Shown: positions 35,608-47,262 of the stretch, piece after piece
Layout of the letters: each line of letters starts with the position of its first letter
Position numbering within the stretch: the first letter of the stretch is position 1
Assembly (NCBI RefSeq): GCF_032854445.1
Contig: NC_088302.1
Span: forward strand, 48,640,046-48,704,045
DNA length: 64,000 nucleotides
Reading direction: 5' to 3'
From: Liolophura sinensis
Taxonomy: Eukaryota > Mollusca > Polyplacophora > Chitonida > Chitonidae
Translations under genes and position numbers: made by a program
The notes under the pieces: generated by a model
The model's input: the letters and a program-made list of their open reading frames with translations, nothing else
The model's database searches: none
Told to the model about the DNA's origin: nothing

Positions 35608-36630
35608 ATGCCTCGTGCTACTCCAATGCCAATACGTCGGAGAGTGATTGCCCTCCATCAAGAAGGCTACAAACAGTCCGATGTTGCCGATTTTGTAGGC
35701 ATATCGCAAAGTACAGTCAGCAAAATCATCAGACGTCATCGAGAAGTGGGTCATTTGCGGCCACGTCAAACTCCAGGACGACCACGACTGACTACGAGAC
35801 GGGATGACCGCCGACTGCTCAATCTCTCTCGCACAAACCGGAAAATGTCTGCGAACCATCTTCGCCGTTTGTGGCGGGGGCATTACGGAATCAATGTTTC
35901 CCGAACAACGGTGAATCGCAGATTACTTCAGCATGGTTATCGAGCAAGACGTATGACCAAATGTCCCCGCCTAACCGCCCAACATAGAGTCCAAAGGCTT
36001 CGCTGGGCTAGGGAGCACAGACAATTGCAGTTAGGGCATTGGCGACATGTGCTCTTCACGGATGAGAGTCGCTTCTTCCTGAAACCTGTGGACGGAAGGC
36101 AAAGGGTTCGTCGTTTGCGAGGAGAAAGCCTTCGAGATAACTGTGTGCAGGAAAACAATCAAGGGGGTGGCGGTTCAGTAATGGTTTGGGCCGGTATTCA
36201 CTATGGTGGAAAAACGCCGTTGGTGGTGCCCGACGAAAACGTCAACGCCGTCGTGTACATTGATATCTTTGAAAACCATTGCCTTCCATACGCACGAAGG
36301 GTTTATGGAGACAATTTTCGTTTGCAAGACGACAACGCTACACCACACAGGGCCGCTCCAACATGAAAATTTCTTCGGGCACAAGGGGTGGAGCAGTTAC
36401 CTTGGCCATCGTTTTCCCCTGATATGAACCCAATAGAACATGCCTGGGACAAGTTAGGGCGAGCCATCAATGCACGTGACAATATTGCTGAAAATCTGCA
36501 AGAACTGGCACAGGTTCTGATCAATGAGTGGAACGTTCTGCCCATTGAATTCATTAACAATCTGGTCGACAGCATGCAACGACGTCTTGACGCATTGATT
36601 CGTGTCAGGGGTGGTCATACGAGATATTAA
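35608..36630 (+). pseudogene. Tc1-family (DD34E) transposase with one in-frame stop
   Basis: This would be the cut-and-paste enzyme that binds the terminal repeats and moves the element. The frame has 340 codons before its natural TAA, normal for the family, and uses the ATG at 35608. It has an N-terminal helix-turn-helix (about residues 8-50, with YKQSDVADFVGISQSTVSKI), a GRPR linker (57-60), a second DNA-binding helix region (about 75-115) and a DDE catalytic domain. Catalytic residues are D152 (FTDESRF), D242 (LQDDNATPH) and E277 (DMNPIEHAWD), with 34 residues between the last two. A glycine-rich patch GGGGSVMVWAG lies at 186-196. A TGA at codon 253 (36364-36366) falls between the second and third catalytic residues, with no frameshift around it. 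A CGA-to-TGA change at a CpG is the simplest explanation, but that is inference. A truncated product would lack E277. Confidence 0.95.
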
Positions 36631-36923
36631 TGACTGTTTCTCTTACAAACTGTATTGTCTGTAACTTATAATACGAAGGGAACAAATACGTTTATGTTTG
36701 TGATATGGAGACATTGCAGTAAAGCCTTCAATCCTTTCGTCTTGAAATGCCAGTTTTTGTTTTTACGCCGTTCTACAGCCTATAATCGATCCATTAAAGA
36801 TTACAGTAGGCTGATATATGTAGAAAAAGACCAACATTTGGTGTTATGCTGATATCTACGCCATAATCAAGCATTCAATACCGCGTACAATTAGAATAAC
36901 TCCGAATTCAGTCGTCGAATTAA

Positions 36924-36950
36924 TTTATTCCAACTTTATGGTCAACAGTG
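36924..36950 (-). repeat. Tc1 right terminal inverted repeat
   Basis: Exact reverse complement of 35299-35325, followed by TA. Confidence 0.96.
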
Positions 36951-36952
36951 TA

Positions 36953-38500
36953 GTTTAAAACTTGTCAGAGCTGTTTCAGTTATTGTGCGTTTAAGATGAA
37001 AACGGTGTTTTGTATGTGACCCACAGCCTTACATTTCTCATGTTTATATTTGAGTTCATCTGAAGCGTGTGTCTCTGTATGTGTATGTATCTCCATGTTA
37101 TTATATTTGTATTTATTGTATTTGTATATTTGTATGTGCCTTTTTATACTCAAGGATAACAGTACTGAATATTTGTAAAAAATATTTCACCATCTTGGCG
37201 AAATGGCGATCTGAAGATCACAGTCGAACAATATATAGATAAAGGACACCAAACACGGGGTGGAGAAAATGTGTTTTATTTCACCTACTTTAGACCTTCT
37301 GCTTCAGTAGATTTAAACGACAGCCAAGCGAGGGATAGGCAGATTCGAAAAAACGCGTCAGTGATCAAGAGATATTCGGCTTTAGCCTAAATCCTCTAAT
37401 GCCCGGCAGCCAACGAGATATCAATGTGCCACGCAAAAACATTTGAGCGCAGATTATGCGTGGGTGATAATGCAGACAGGGACAGGTGGCCAACAGAAGT
37501 CGAAATCAATAAGCTAATTTGCTGCACGAAGAAGCGTTTTAAATTGCAATGAAATACAAACTCAGTAGTATGTTTTTGAGTCGAAATGGTGCTCCTGAGA
37601 AAACACAATTTATGATATCTAAGACGATGTTATTCAGACAGATTGATATGATCCTGTTGATTCTAATATGTATTTTGATGTTGTGGCCAATCATGTCTGA
37701 AACCCCACATAAAACCTAAAGTAACGCGTCGAAGACTGACATATGTCGTTGGTGGTGTGTGAGACTTGCATGTTTCAGCCACGATGGTATTAGACAAGGT
37801 CTTACATATTTCGCTTCCATGACCATACAGAATGCAGGAGTATAATTTCAATATATACAGGGAAATTAAACCACATTTTTCAGAGGCTGATTTGACGACG
37901 ATGGTGACGTTAGCCGCAACATGTATGTCTGATCAAAAATTTTATACTCAACGTATGCCACAAGCATGACAAGCACGTGGTGAAGTATGACAAGCACATG
38001 GTGAAGGCATGGCATGACTACACAGTGATGTTTATACAGTGATGGTTGAGAGAACGGGAACCGTTTAGATAAACAGCGTAGAATACAGAGACAGTCACAG
38101 GATCCCATAATGGGTATATGTTTTTCAAATACTAAACCAAAAACTTCAGTTTCATACCTGAAATGTCATACGGCCAATCACACTAAGATGATGACGAGTC
38201 TCCTGAGCTAAAATATCGCATCTAAAAACATGTATTGCCGAAAATTTCTATAAGTAGAAAATTTGCAGAACAATTCTTCAACGTGGGAACTCCCAGTCTT
38301 CAGCCACTGTTTACATGTAGTTTCAACCACGTGGGAGGCAAAATAGCAATGAACTTGTAAGACTCGCCCCACACAGATATCTTTCACCGGTCAAGCACAC
38401 TAATGTTAGTTAATGTGTTGTACTATGGGGAACAAAGAAGTTATGCTACTTATTCTTAGTCGAAAAAGTCAGCCTTTGCCAAGTGCCAGGTAGATTATTG
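36953..38500. other. No recognised feature
   Basis: AT-rich DNA between the transposon and the second array. Short open frames on both strands show no domain and no paralog in the window. A purine/pyrimidine-mixed TG-rich stretch (37068-37140, many 'tgtatttg' phrases) is low complexity. Confidence 0.5.
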
Positions 38501-38524
38501 AACTCAAAAATTCATTAACCTTAC

Positions 38525-38625
38525 ATGAGCAATGACGACGGTGTGATGGCTGGCAAATTGTCACGCGTAACCGGTGAAATTCGTCTCCTTGTCCACTTAC
38601 CCCAGTTAGGGTTTTATTACTGTAA
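38525..38625 (+). repeat. Dispersed repeat R3
   Basis: 'gacggtgtgatggctggcaa', then 'ttgtcacgcgtaaccggtga', then 'cgtctccttgtccacttacc'. It marks the left edge of the second array. Confidence 0.72.
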
Positions 38626-39119
38626 TTCCAAAACCAGCTGATGTACAGAATGCATCATTTGCATCTGTTCTTTGAGGGTTGATGTAAATTTGTTTTGCTT
38701 CTCACAATTGCCGTTACATCTCGGTTGCATATAGTTTACTTCAGCCTGAATTGTTCTCCAATTCAGCCTCGCCTTCAGAGTCGTTTTGATAAATACACTG
38801 AGACATTGGTACGTGCAGTTTAATGTGGAAATCAACTTGACATAATTTATTTTGAATTTCTTAATACAGACAGTGCGATTGATTTTTTTTAGTCCATTGA
38901 GTTATTCACGCTCTCATTGGTTTCATTATATACCAACATGTAAGTTTATATCTATATGGTGCTCGCAAGGACAGCCAGGATTCTTCTTTCTGCGTGACCC
39001 TGTATCAGTCACAGTTTATAAAGTCTTATTGCAGCTTTACCTCATTCCCTTTTCACCTGTCTAAAATTTCCTCTAAATTATTTTCTGTTTTGAATAATCT
39101 AGCCGTGTTATCCACACAC

Positions 39120-39262
39120 AAGTCTTTCTTTCATACATTTACATGAGCAGTTAGAACAAAACCCTGAAATTGGTAAATTGACAAGAGACCGTATTTCACC
39201 GGCTACGTGTGACCATTTGCCAGTTATTTCACTTTCGTCAGGTTTTACTCTTTGTGATGTAC
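39120..39262 (-). repeat. Dispersed repeat R3, inverted
   Basis: On the minus strand: 'aactggcaaatggtcacacg', then 'tagccggtgaaatacggtct', then 'ttgtc'. It is tandem with the copy at 39465, at about 330-bp spacing. Confidence 0.72.
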
Positions 39263-39464
39263 GTGTTTTAAATATGGCATTTCTGCATACGCCAGGATTC
39301 TGCTGGTGGATTAAGCATCACCGAGGTCTGATCAGTGACGTCGGTGAATTCTAGACCAGTGACGTCTAATAAATTGCATTTAACATCACCGCATATTCCC
39401 TCCACCACCACCAATTCTGCTTAACTCACGGTGCTAGAGGGCGTGTAATTTGCTACTATTTATG

Positions 39465-39610
39465 CATCTATATGGACAGTTAGAATAAAACTCTAACTTA
39501 GGTAAATTGACAAGCGGCCATATTTCACCGCTTACTTGTGACCATTTGTCAGATATCACACTGTCGTTGCTGCTTTGGCGTTTCTTTCTATGCTGTACAT
39601 CTTTACTTAT
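39465..39610 (-). repeat. Dispersed repeat R3, inverted
   Basis: On the minus strand this begins like 42265 ('aaagatgtacagcatagaaa' to 'gccaaagcagcaacgacagt'), then 'gtgatatctgacaaatggtc'. It preserves more of the R3 left end than its neighbour. Confidence 0.75.
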
Positions 39611-40492
39611 GTTTCACTTTTCCGTTTGGCTTCGAGTCTGTATAAATATGTATTGTTGTACCTTCGATCACCAAGTACAGAGGCATTGTCCAATAGGACA
39701 GCAATGGTCACGGAAGTAACTGTTGTTTGTGTGTCGAAAAGTAAGCCACATGTGGAGCAGATATGAGAAATCTTCATGATGAGTACCCGCATGTTAAGCA
39801 ATATCCCGAGAGCAGTACTTTAGTGTAATGAGGAGTTCCGCTATCAATCCAGTAAATTTGCATCACGTTCCATCTTATTCTCACTGTTGATCATAATACC
39901 TGTTCTCATCCAGATTATACTAATACCTATTTGGTACTTTGGAATACGGTACCCAAAGGGCAAATCCCATGCCTGAATTGTCCGGTGCTGGGCTTAGTTC
40001 TCATCTAAGCTAGCACCCGCCTCCGGGAATCACGTGATGACATGCTAGCTTGTTGCAAGGGAGAAGTATCAGAAACAATTTGCACAGAGATTTGTCACAG
40101 TGAATATAGATTCCCTTTCCCATCTCCCTATATCGAACCTTATGCATGATTCATGTTACATGTCACCTGAACCAGTGGTAAAATGCTTTCTGTCTGCATC
40201 ATACAGAGCTGGGTCCGCTTGCATAAATAGACTGATTTGACTCGTACATAAAGGTGGTCTGTTGAAATGGACAATGTATCGGTCAATAACTTTTTTTCAC
40301 CATATCTTCAAGAGTTCTACATCGTAGTACTTTGCGCTGTCATTTAACTATTACATTACTCTCGCGGATTTATAAAAAACAAACAGGGAAAACACCATCT
40401 GTTGTTGTCTTTAGAAACTGCTTTAATTCGGTCTACTCTGTGATTTTTGAGATTACATTTGATCTAACTTTTTACGCCACTGGTTAATTAAT

Positions 40493-40606
40493 CTGTTTAT
40501 TTGATTGGTGTTTTTAGCCGTACTCAAGAATGTTCTACACGGTGGCAAGGATAATAGAAGGAGGAAACAGGGCAGAGCCCGAAGGAAACTCACCAATGGT
40601 CAAAGA
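40493..40606 (-). mobile_element. Family-A SINE, 5'-truncated
   Basis: On the minus strand it has a degraded (AAAT)n, the tail ('gtactcaagaatgttctaca' on plus) and the body up to 'ggaggaaacagggcagagcc'; the head is missing. The tetranucleotide array at 40633 starts about 25 bases beyond its truncated end. Confidence 0.85.
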
Positions 40607-40629
40607 CTGTTGCAATCTGAATCAAAAAG

Positions 40630-40632
<3 letters not shown>

Positions 40633-40663
<31 letters not shown>

Positions 40664-40787
40664 TGTATGTATGTATGTATGTATGTATGTATGTATGTAT
40701 GTATGTTTGTATGTATGTATGTATGTATGTATGTATGTTTGTATGTATGTATGTATGTATGTATGTATGTATGTATGTATGTATGTA
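40633..40787 (+). repeat. (GTAT)n microsatellite, about 38 units
   Basis: A nearly pure ATGT/GTAT array with two single-base interruptions (GTTT) 34 bases apart. Frames across it read as YVCM or HTYI repeats and are not genes. Its length is likely variable between individuals. Confidence 0.97.
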
Positions 40788-42264
40788 CGCTTGGGATTTT
40801 ACGTGGTGCTTTACATGTTTTGGTCATATAACTATTAGGATTCATTAGGTGTGTATCTCCTGTGTTTTATTGTGGCAGAATCCATGCGCCAACGTGCCGT
40901 TCCTGGAGAATCATGCCGGACACCAGACATAATACTCCACACACTGACATTATTATCACAGCAGGCCAACCTGTCCACTATCCTTGTTCTCTCCTATCAG
41001 TACTGAAGTGCCATCTTAAAAGTCTTTATCATGACACGACCCGGGTTTGATCCCGAGTGTCTGAGTCTCGAGACGGACCTTTCTAAACGGTAATTTGTGT
41101 GAAACGGATTTCACACAATCTTTCATGCCTGTGCAACTATTTGAAACATATGTTTAATACACTACAGTCTGGAGGAAACCCGAAATTGAATTCCATAGCT
41201 CCAAACATGTGGAAAAGAGCGAGATACATGTTCTGACGTATTTTATCAACTTTACATGTAACAAAGCTTCGAAAGCATTGGTTTTCAGCCGCTCAACACT
41301 TTGATGAAAAACGTCTGGAACAAAATTACGATTCATCGAAAATTAAGCATCGCATCTGTAACTTCAAACCATTTTTTCTCGAAAACAAACCAGCTAATTT
41401 CTACAACAGCTCCTGGGGTCTTTCACACAACAGTACTTCAAAGACGCTCTGTCAGACGCGAGGATGTAAAAAACGGCAATGCAGCATTGATGGAATGGAA
41501 ACTATAAGATGGGATAAATCAGCCAAGAAGCAAGTTGTCATTGTGAACAAAGAAATCTCCATTGCGCCATTTGATAGTTTGGTGCACTGAAGTCAGTATC
41601 TCATTTGAATTTTTAGTTTTGCTTTTGGGTGTTAAGCAGTGCAGAATTTAGCGACTTCCTATTTTGAATCTAATTTTTTTCTAAATTGCGTTTCACAAAG
41701 CAACAGAAAGGAAGGTTGGAATCTAAATATCCGGTTTGTGTAACTTTCTTTAGCCATTAACGACGGACGTTGGTTCTTGCCACCATTTAATGTATGGATT
41801 TACGGAAAGGCGCATAAACAGGACAAAACTGCATCATGTTGGGGTTAAGAAAAACATACAGGACATTTCTTTAGCATGGTGGCGCCCTTGACTTAAACAA
41901 CAGAATATCTTGGTAAATGTACAAGAAAACACAAAAGTGTTGTAACCGCGGCGGTAGTAGATTTTGTGTAAGATAACCGGGTCAGCGTTTGGCCTAGATC
42001 TATGGCTGTTTCATGTAAAAATGTGCTTTGAGTTGGAGTATATTTAGCCCGAGTGATCTTTCTGGAAACTCACTGTCAATGTATAGAACACATTTTGTTC
42101 TTGTGAGAATCAACTACGAACTGTTAAAAAATCCCTGTGTTGAGACTCCCTATGTTTTTCCTGCTGCAATCTCTGTTATAACTGTCTATGAGTGGATCAA
42201 GCCATTTCTTTCCAGTTTTACCTCTAATGGTAGTAATACCTATTTGCACTAACTGAACTCAGAG

Positions 42265-42480
42265 CAATGGATATAATTAAAGACGTAAACTATAGAGAGT
42301 GAAACCAGAGCAGCAACAACAGTGTGATAGCTGGAAAATGGTCACACGCAACAGGTAAAATAACACCTGATGTCAATTTACCTCAGTCAGGCTTTTATTC
42401 TACATGTTCACGTAAATGCTTAAAAAGTAGTAAACCACACGCCCCATAGCATCATGGCTTAAGCTAAATTAGGTAAGACA
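42265..42480 (+). repeat. Dispersed repeat R3, best-preserved copy
   Basis: Runs 'ggatataattaaagacgtaa', then 'agagcagcaacaacagtgtg', 'atagctggaaaatggtcaca', 'cctgatgtcaatttacctca', then 'accacacgccccatagcatc'. It gives the fullest view of the ~210-bp repeat. No terminal repeats or target duplication are evident, so its mode of spread is unknown. Confidence 0.78.
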
Positions 42481-43333
42481 ATATATGCAATGAACTTAAT
42501 TGCAATATATTATACGTCACAGATCTAGAAGTACTCAAAATGTTGTGCTGTTATGACATTTAACATGCAATCTCATTAAAACACTGCCATAGGACCAGGT
42601 CTCGGGGATGCTTAGTCCGTCTACATTAGTCCTGGTCAGTCAACCCCGGTTTGATCAAAGAGATCGAAAAAAACTGGGTCCTAAAACATTTAATGAAACA
42701 AATATTGTATTTTCTCATTAAGGAGAGCTTATTAGGTAATTACAAAACTCGCTTATTGGGTGAATAAAAAATTTAAAACATGTCAGGTACGAGAAACTCT
42801 CCTCGTGAAGAGTGCAATAGCTATCTTAAGTCCTCAGCAGTTGCTACACAAAAACAGATATTGATTGAATTAACGAGATTTTTATCTATGCCCTGTTCAT
42901 GATGATGAATGTATAGACAGGTAAAAAAAAATTAAGAAAGTCAGACGGTTGAACTGACATCAAAGCATTTAATAAACTCGAGTGCTAGATACCTTGGGAC
43001 ATTCACATACGACTTAATCCCGAAATAGACTGGACGTAATTGAAACCATTTTGTCTTTCTGTATATGCACTGTGCAAGAGATTTAATGATTCTATTGAGG
43101 TGTGCATGATGCGCCTGAGGACCTCATATGTTACCAACCATTATATCGACATGTTGCTAACAAGAACAGCCTCAATTACGTTGAAAACGAGGTTCTTTTT
43201 TTCTGCGGGACACATTTCTCAGTAACAGGTTGTAAGGTCGTAATGTGATTTGGATCTTATTTCCTTTAACACCCCACCCCCACGCCCTAAAAGTTTTCTC
43301 TGACTATAGTTCTACAGTATAATTTTCGTTTGG

Positions 43334-43669
43334 TGAGTGAGTGAATGGTTGGGGTTTAACGTCGTACTTAACAATTTTTCTGTCATATGACGACGAAGGA
43401 ATCCTTAGAGTGCATGTAATGTGCCTCCTTGTTGCAGGACGGATTTACACCACTCTTTTAGCTAGTGCTGCTTAACTGAGACGCCTTACAGAAGGCAAGT
43501 AAGTGGCCCCGCCCGAGCCATTATATTGATACGGGTAGACCAGTCATTATCCCCTTCATGCTGAACGCCAAGCGAGAAAGTTACAACTTCTTAGCTTAAG
43601 GTTTAGATGTGACTCAACCCAGGATTGACCCTGAATCTACCACTCCCGAAGTGGGGCTATCGAGACTGG
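43334..43669 (-). mobile_element. Family-B SINE with 14-bp target duplication
   Basis: On the minus strand the element starts CCAGTCTCGATAGC, has a tRNA-like stretch ('cacttcgggagtggtagatt', then B-box-like GGGTCAATCC), a long unique body ('cttggcgttcagcatgaagg', 'ggctcgggcgg') and a 3' tail with 'aattgttaagtacgacgtta' ending in (CACT)n. TAATTTTCGTTTGG is perfectly repeated at 43320-43333 and 43670-43683. A stretch that would hold the A box appears deleted after GATAGC. Confidence 0.93.
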
Positions 43670-44652
43670 TAATTTTCGTTTGGGGTCTGGTGTATATAAG
43701 TACATTTATGTATGAAGTTAGCTTAGATTATCAAGTGGAGAAATATTGTCCAAGAGAACAGATGTTTTGGGAAAGAAATTTAGGAATGGTTCTTTGTGTT
43801 TCCAAAAAGACATTCCTAGACAGGCAAATTCTCGAAATCTCACATCTCATAAAGTTTGACATGCAATGTTTTGTTCAGTAATATAACGTACTGGGAAGTT
43901 CCGTTACAAAACAAAGCAATTGGCATCGCGCTCCGTTTTATTTTCGCTCTTACTCACAATGATTTTTCTCATTTAGATTATACTAGTACCTTTTTTGTAT
44001 TTTGGAATATCTTTTCCATACGGCAATCTAATCGTGACTATCCGGCTCAGAGCTTTACTCCCATCTAAACTAACACCCTCTTCAGAGGATCATGTGAGGA
44101 CATGCTAGCTTGTCGCAACGAAGAACTATTTGCACATAAACACCCGGAGAATCGATACCAGAGAAGCACTGTAAGAAATTGCAGGTTTCAAAAATCCCAA
44201 CAGAACTCGTAAAATTTACGAAAGAGCCGAAGCGCTTATTAAACTTACATGGCCATAAAAGAGACGGTTGCCAAAGTTTCGCTTGGGGTTAACGTTTGTC
44301 ATAATATGTTAAAGAGAAACTTTATAATGTGACCCGTTCTGTCAAATTTGGCAAGTCTAAAATCCGTTAATCTACCTAAGTCTGTTTAGCATCTTGCATA
44401 GTATAATAGACTAACCAAGTCACTCTGGAGAACAGATAACAAGCTGGGAAAGAGTTTGATTCTTAGTGGATCTTTATATTTCTTTGGAAAAATACTTTCG
44501 TGTGTAAAGATATAGCTTAATTTTCATTAAGTAAGTGTTATGATGAGTTAGAATTAAATTTGGAAACATCAGTGAATGTTGATTGAGAGCACAATTTTTC
44601 ATGCTGCGTGTAACATGCAGCGGAATTATAAGGCTGGAAGTAACGTTTGTTA

Positions 44653-44705
44653 TATCTTTATTGATTTGATTGGTGTTTACTGGTGTGCTCAAGATTTTCT
44701 TCAGA
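44653..44705 (-). mobile_element. Family-A SINE tail fragment
   Basis: 'tttattgatttgattggtgt', then 'ttactggtgtgctcaagatt' matches the reverse of the SINE 3' end. No body follows. Confidence 0.6.
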
Positions 44706-45129
44706 AAGTTACATTTGGGATACAAATTATTGTGGTTTTCTCCGCTCGTCAGTGTCTTATACAAAAATGATCTTTCAGTGTGATTCGAGTAGGCTATCAT
44801 GACATATACATCGCAACAGACTTCCTTTAATGTATGTTTGGAACTTTGTGAAATCGCACGTTTGTCATATAACAGTCAAAGAGAACTTTAGCAACTTTCA
44901 GCCACACCTATAGTCAGTTTCGCTTTTTGAGGTACATTTTTTTTTTGTACTGGGACCGATTTCAAGTCCTTTGTAACAGTGAATACAAGATACATATGCA
45001 TAGTTGGTGGACTTGGGTCTAAAGAATTGCCTCCGATCTGAAGAGTGCTGGGAGAACTGATTGGGTAGTGCCATACAAACACCATACATGTAGGTTGTTG
45101 GTACACTATAGATTTATGCACTATTAAAA

Positions 45130-46180
45130 AAAATAGTCAGAATTTTCCTTTGGATAGAACTGAAAGTATTTTGCCGAATGTACTACCCACATCCCCTAGA
45201 GATTATCTAAGTGAAAAATGACAACTCTAGGTTCAGCAACAAGAGGTCAAAGAATGATGGTTTTTTTATTTTTTATTTGCTGTAAAGTGCCTGCAGTATA
45301 TGGTGGTATGGCATGGCACCCGCGTGTAAGTTAGGGGACAGATATTTAGGGGTTGAAGATTACTGCATAAATATTAAGGAAAATCAACGATTAGATGCTG
45401 TTTCTTATAGATGCTGTTTCCCTCCGCCCTTTATAGTTGTCCATGCATAATTTACCTCCTACTGAAAAACAAAACCATTAGGGTAATGCCTTCTGTCTGT
45501 GACATATAGTAATGTTTCACCTTGTTTTGGATAACTGTCAGTTATTGCATCACTTCTGATAAAGTGTAAATGTCAGGATAAGTTGCACTAATTTGCACTA
45601 TTATATAAACTTCAGTACTCTTCAGTGTAAATGTACTATTAAAATGTCTCGGTGTTGTAGAAATTAGTTTTTAGGTCAAGTCGACATGCGCACATTGAAA
45701 ACCTATGTATTTATTTGTTTTAGTTTGCTTGCCGTAGGGATACCGCTGCCCCAAAGTGGACGTAAGTCATGAGATTTGTCAGGTACCCATCGAATGCCTT
45801 TGGTTTCCTCTCGGTACCCACGTTTTTTCATATATAAGCCTTACTACCAATGTTAGTGAATGTTAGTGAACATTCACTAAGTATGGTGTTAAGCACTGGT
45901 TAGAGAATGCTACAGAAAAATTTACCTGATGATGGCGGTGTGACTGGGTTAATACATATAAATACAGCAATTCAAAATCAATCAATACCAGGCCACGCAA
46001 GAAAACACCGTCGACGGCATAATGCTGACTTGTAAGACCCCAAAAACAATGGATACAGGAAAATCTTGCCGTTCTTGAAAGTACTTGTGTCCACAGCATT
46101 TAAAATAGTTTGTTTGGCGAGTCCAATTCATGTCAAGCAAATTTTTATTACATCCCACTCTGGGTGTGTTTTTCTTTCTG
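45130..46180. other. No recognised gene; one hairpin
   Basis: AT-rich DNA between U2 and U3 without detectable paralogs, apart from the inverted repeat at 45853-45880. Confidence 0.45.
45853..45880. repeat. Perfect 12-bp inverted repeat, 4-base loop
   Basis: TTAGTGAATGTT, loop AGTG, then AACATTCACTAA. The left arm overlaps a 10-bp tandem duplication (TGTTAGTGAA twice), so the palindrome may have arisen from a small duplication. There is no T run after it and no gene beside it. Confidence 0.85.
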
Positions 46181-47164
46181 TGTGAACGGGAAAATCAAGG
46201 AATGAATGTCACGGTTACAACTATGTGGAAAATCTCGTGGCATATGCTGTAAAATGACCAAGTTCCGATGGCACTGTCTTTCGACCACTCAACAATCCGA
46301 TAAAAAAACTTCCGGAAGAAAATTACGATTTAGAAAAATTTAAGCACGGCATCTGTAACTCCAAACTACTTTTTCTCTTAAATAAGCTTGCTAATTTCTT
46401 TAACAAATCTAAGGGTTTTTTTTAGTTAAGCACACCAAAGACGTGTTGGCAAATGGGAGTGTGTAAATATGGCACTGCGGATAAATGGGATGGAAGTTCT
46501 AACATGGGTCCAATCAACCAAGAAGGAAGTAGTCATTCAGAACAAAAAAGTGTCAATTCATTGATTTCCCGGCGTCATTTGTCATTTTGGGTGCTGTAAA
46601 ACAAATGTCAAACTTATTCTTTTGAACAAAACTAGAGCAATATGGGCACGGTCATAAGAAAGGTGAGAGGGTATTAGTTTTCCCAATCCTAAGCTGTGAA
46701 GGTCATGATGATTAACAATGAACGATTATCGTGATGAGTACAATCGATCTCGTGCTATTGTCCAAGAGAAAACCCCTTTTATAATTAGAATACCCTCTTA
46801 AGTTCCTTTCTATAGCGAATCATTTCTTTTCCATGTGTTCTTCTACATGCGGACCAAAAATGTGCAAAAGTATAGATTTGTGATTCCACTTGAATAAGTG
46901 TGTATTATGTTTGTCTTAACAAGCTTAGACCATTGGAATACGCAATCTTACACATGACCTGCCGGCTAAACCATGGGATTTCAATTTGTGTCCATTCTTC
47001 CAAATTTTAAGGCCAATTCTTGCTTATCGTTATTACCGCTTACACTAACGTTATCAGTAATTTAAAGCAACCTGATTTACTGTCTTTGTCACCCTATGGC
47101 CAGAACCGTACTTCTAAAGACATGGAAACACTGACAGATGATTTAAAACGAAAAATAACTAGAC

Positions 47165-47262
47165 TTGAGTGAAACCATGGGATATAATTAAAGACGTACA
47201 GCATAGGGAGTAAGGCCAGAGGAAGGACGGCAGTGTGATAGCAGGCAAATGGTCACACATAA
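47165..47262 (+). repeat. Dispersed repeat R3, truncated by the minisatellite
   Basis: 'gggatataattaaagacgta' to 'gtgtgatagcaggcaaatgg' and 'tcacacataac', after which the expected R3 sequence is replaced by the 21-bp repeats. Confidence 0.75.

Larger units (their letters stand above)
35299..36950 (+). mobile_element. Tc1-family DNA transposon, complete with both ends
   Basis: The element is 1,652 bp with perfect 27-bp terminal inverted repeats (35299-35325 and 36924-36950, outer bases CACTGTTGACCATAAAGTTG). It is flanked by the TA duplication expected of the family (35297-35298 and 36951-36952). It holds one transposase frame interrupted once by a stop. Intact ends mean it could still be moved by an enzyme from a related copy, but this copy should not make full-length transposase. 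It inserted just beyond the end of unit 5. About 280 bases lie between each terminal repeat and the frame. Confidence 0.96.
38850..40300 (+). repeat. Array 2, unit U1
   Basis: Carries the middle marker (38925-39080, with 'gctcgcaaggacagcc' and 'ttctgcgtgac') and the end marker (39895-40215, with 'agattatactaatacctatt', 'gatgacatgctagcttgttg' and 'tctccctatat'). Two inverted R3 copies lie between them. The start marker of the other units was not found. Confidence 0.65.
41150..44160 (+). repeat. Array 2, unit U2
   Basis: Has the start marker (41155-41640, with 'aaaattacgattcatcgaaa', 'ttaagcatcgcatctgtaac' and 'gatggaatggaaactataag'), an R3 copy (42265-42480), the middle marker (43125-43285) and the end marker (43965-44150). 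A family-B SINE has inserted between the last two. Confidence 0.68.

Noticed and set aside
36175-36575. Minus-strand frames inside the Tc1 element
   Set aside because: They are shadows of the transposase frame on the other strand.
40505-40848. Several YVCM/HTYI repeat frames of 69-108 codons
   Set aside because: They are translations of the (GTAT)n microsatellite and the adjoining SINE.
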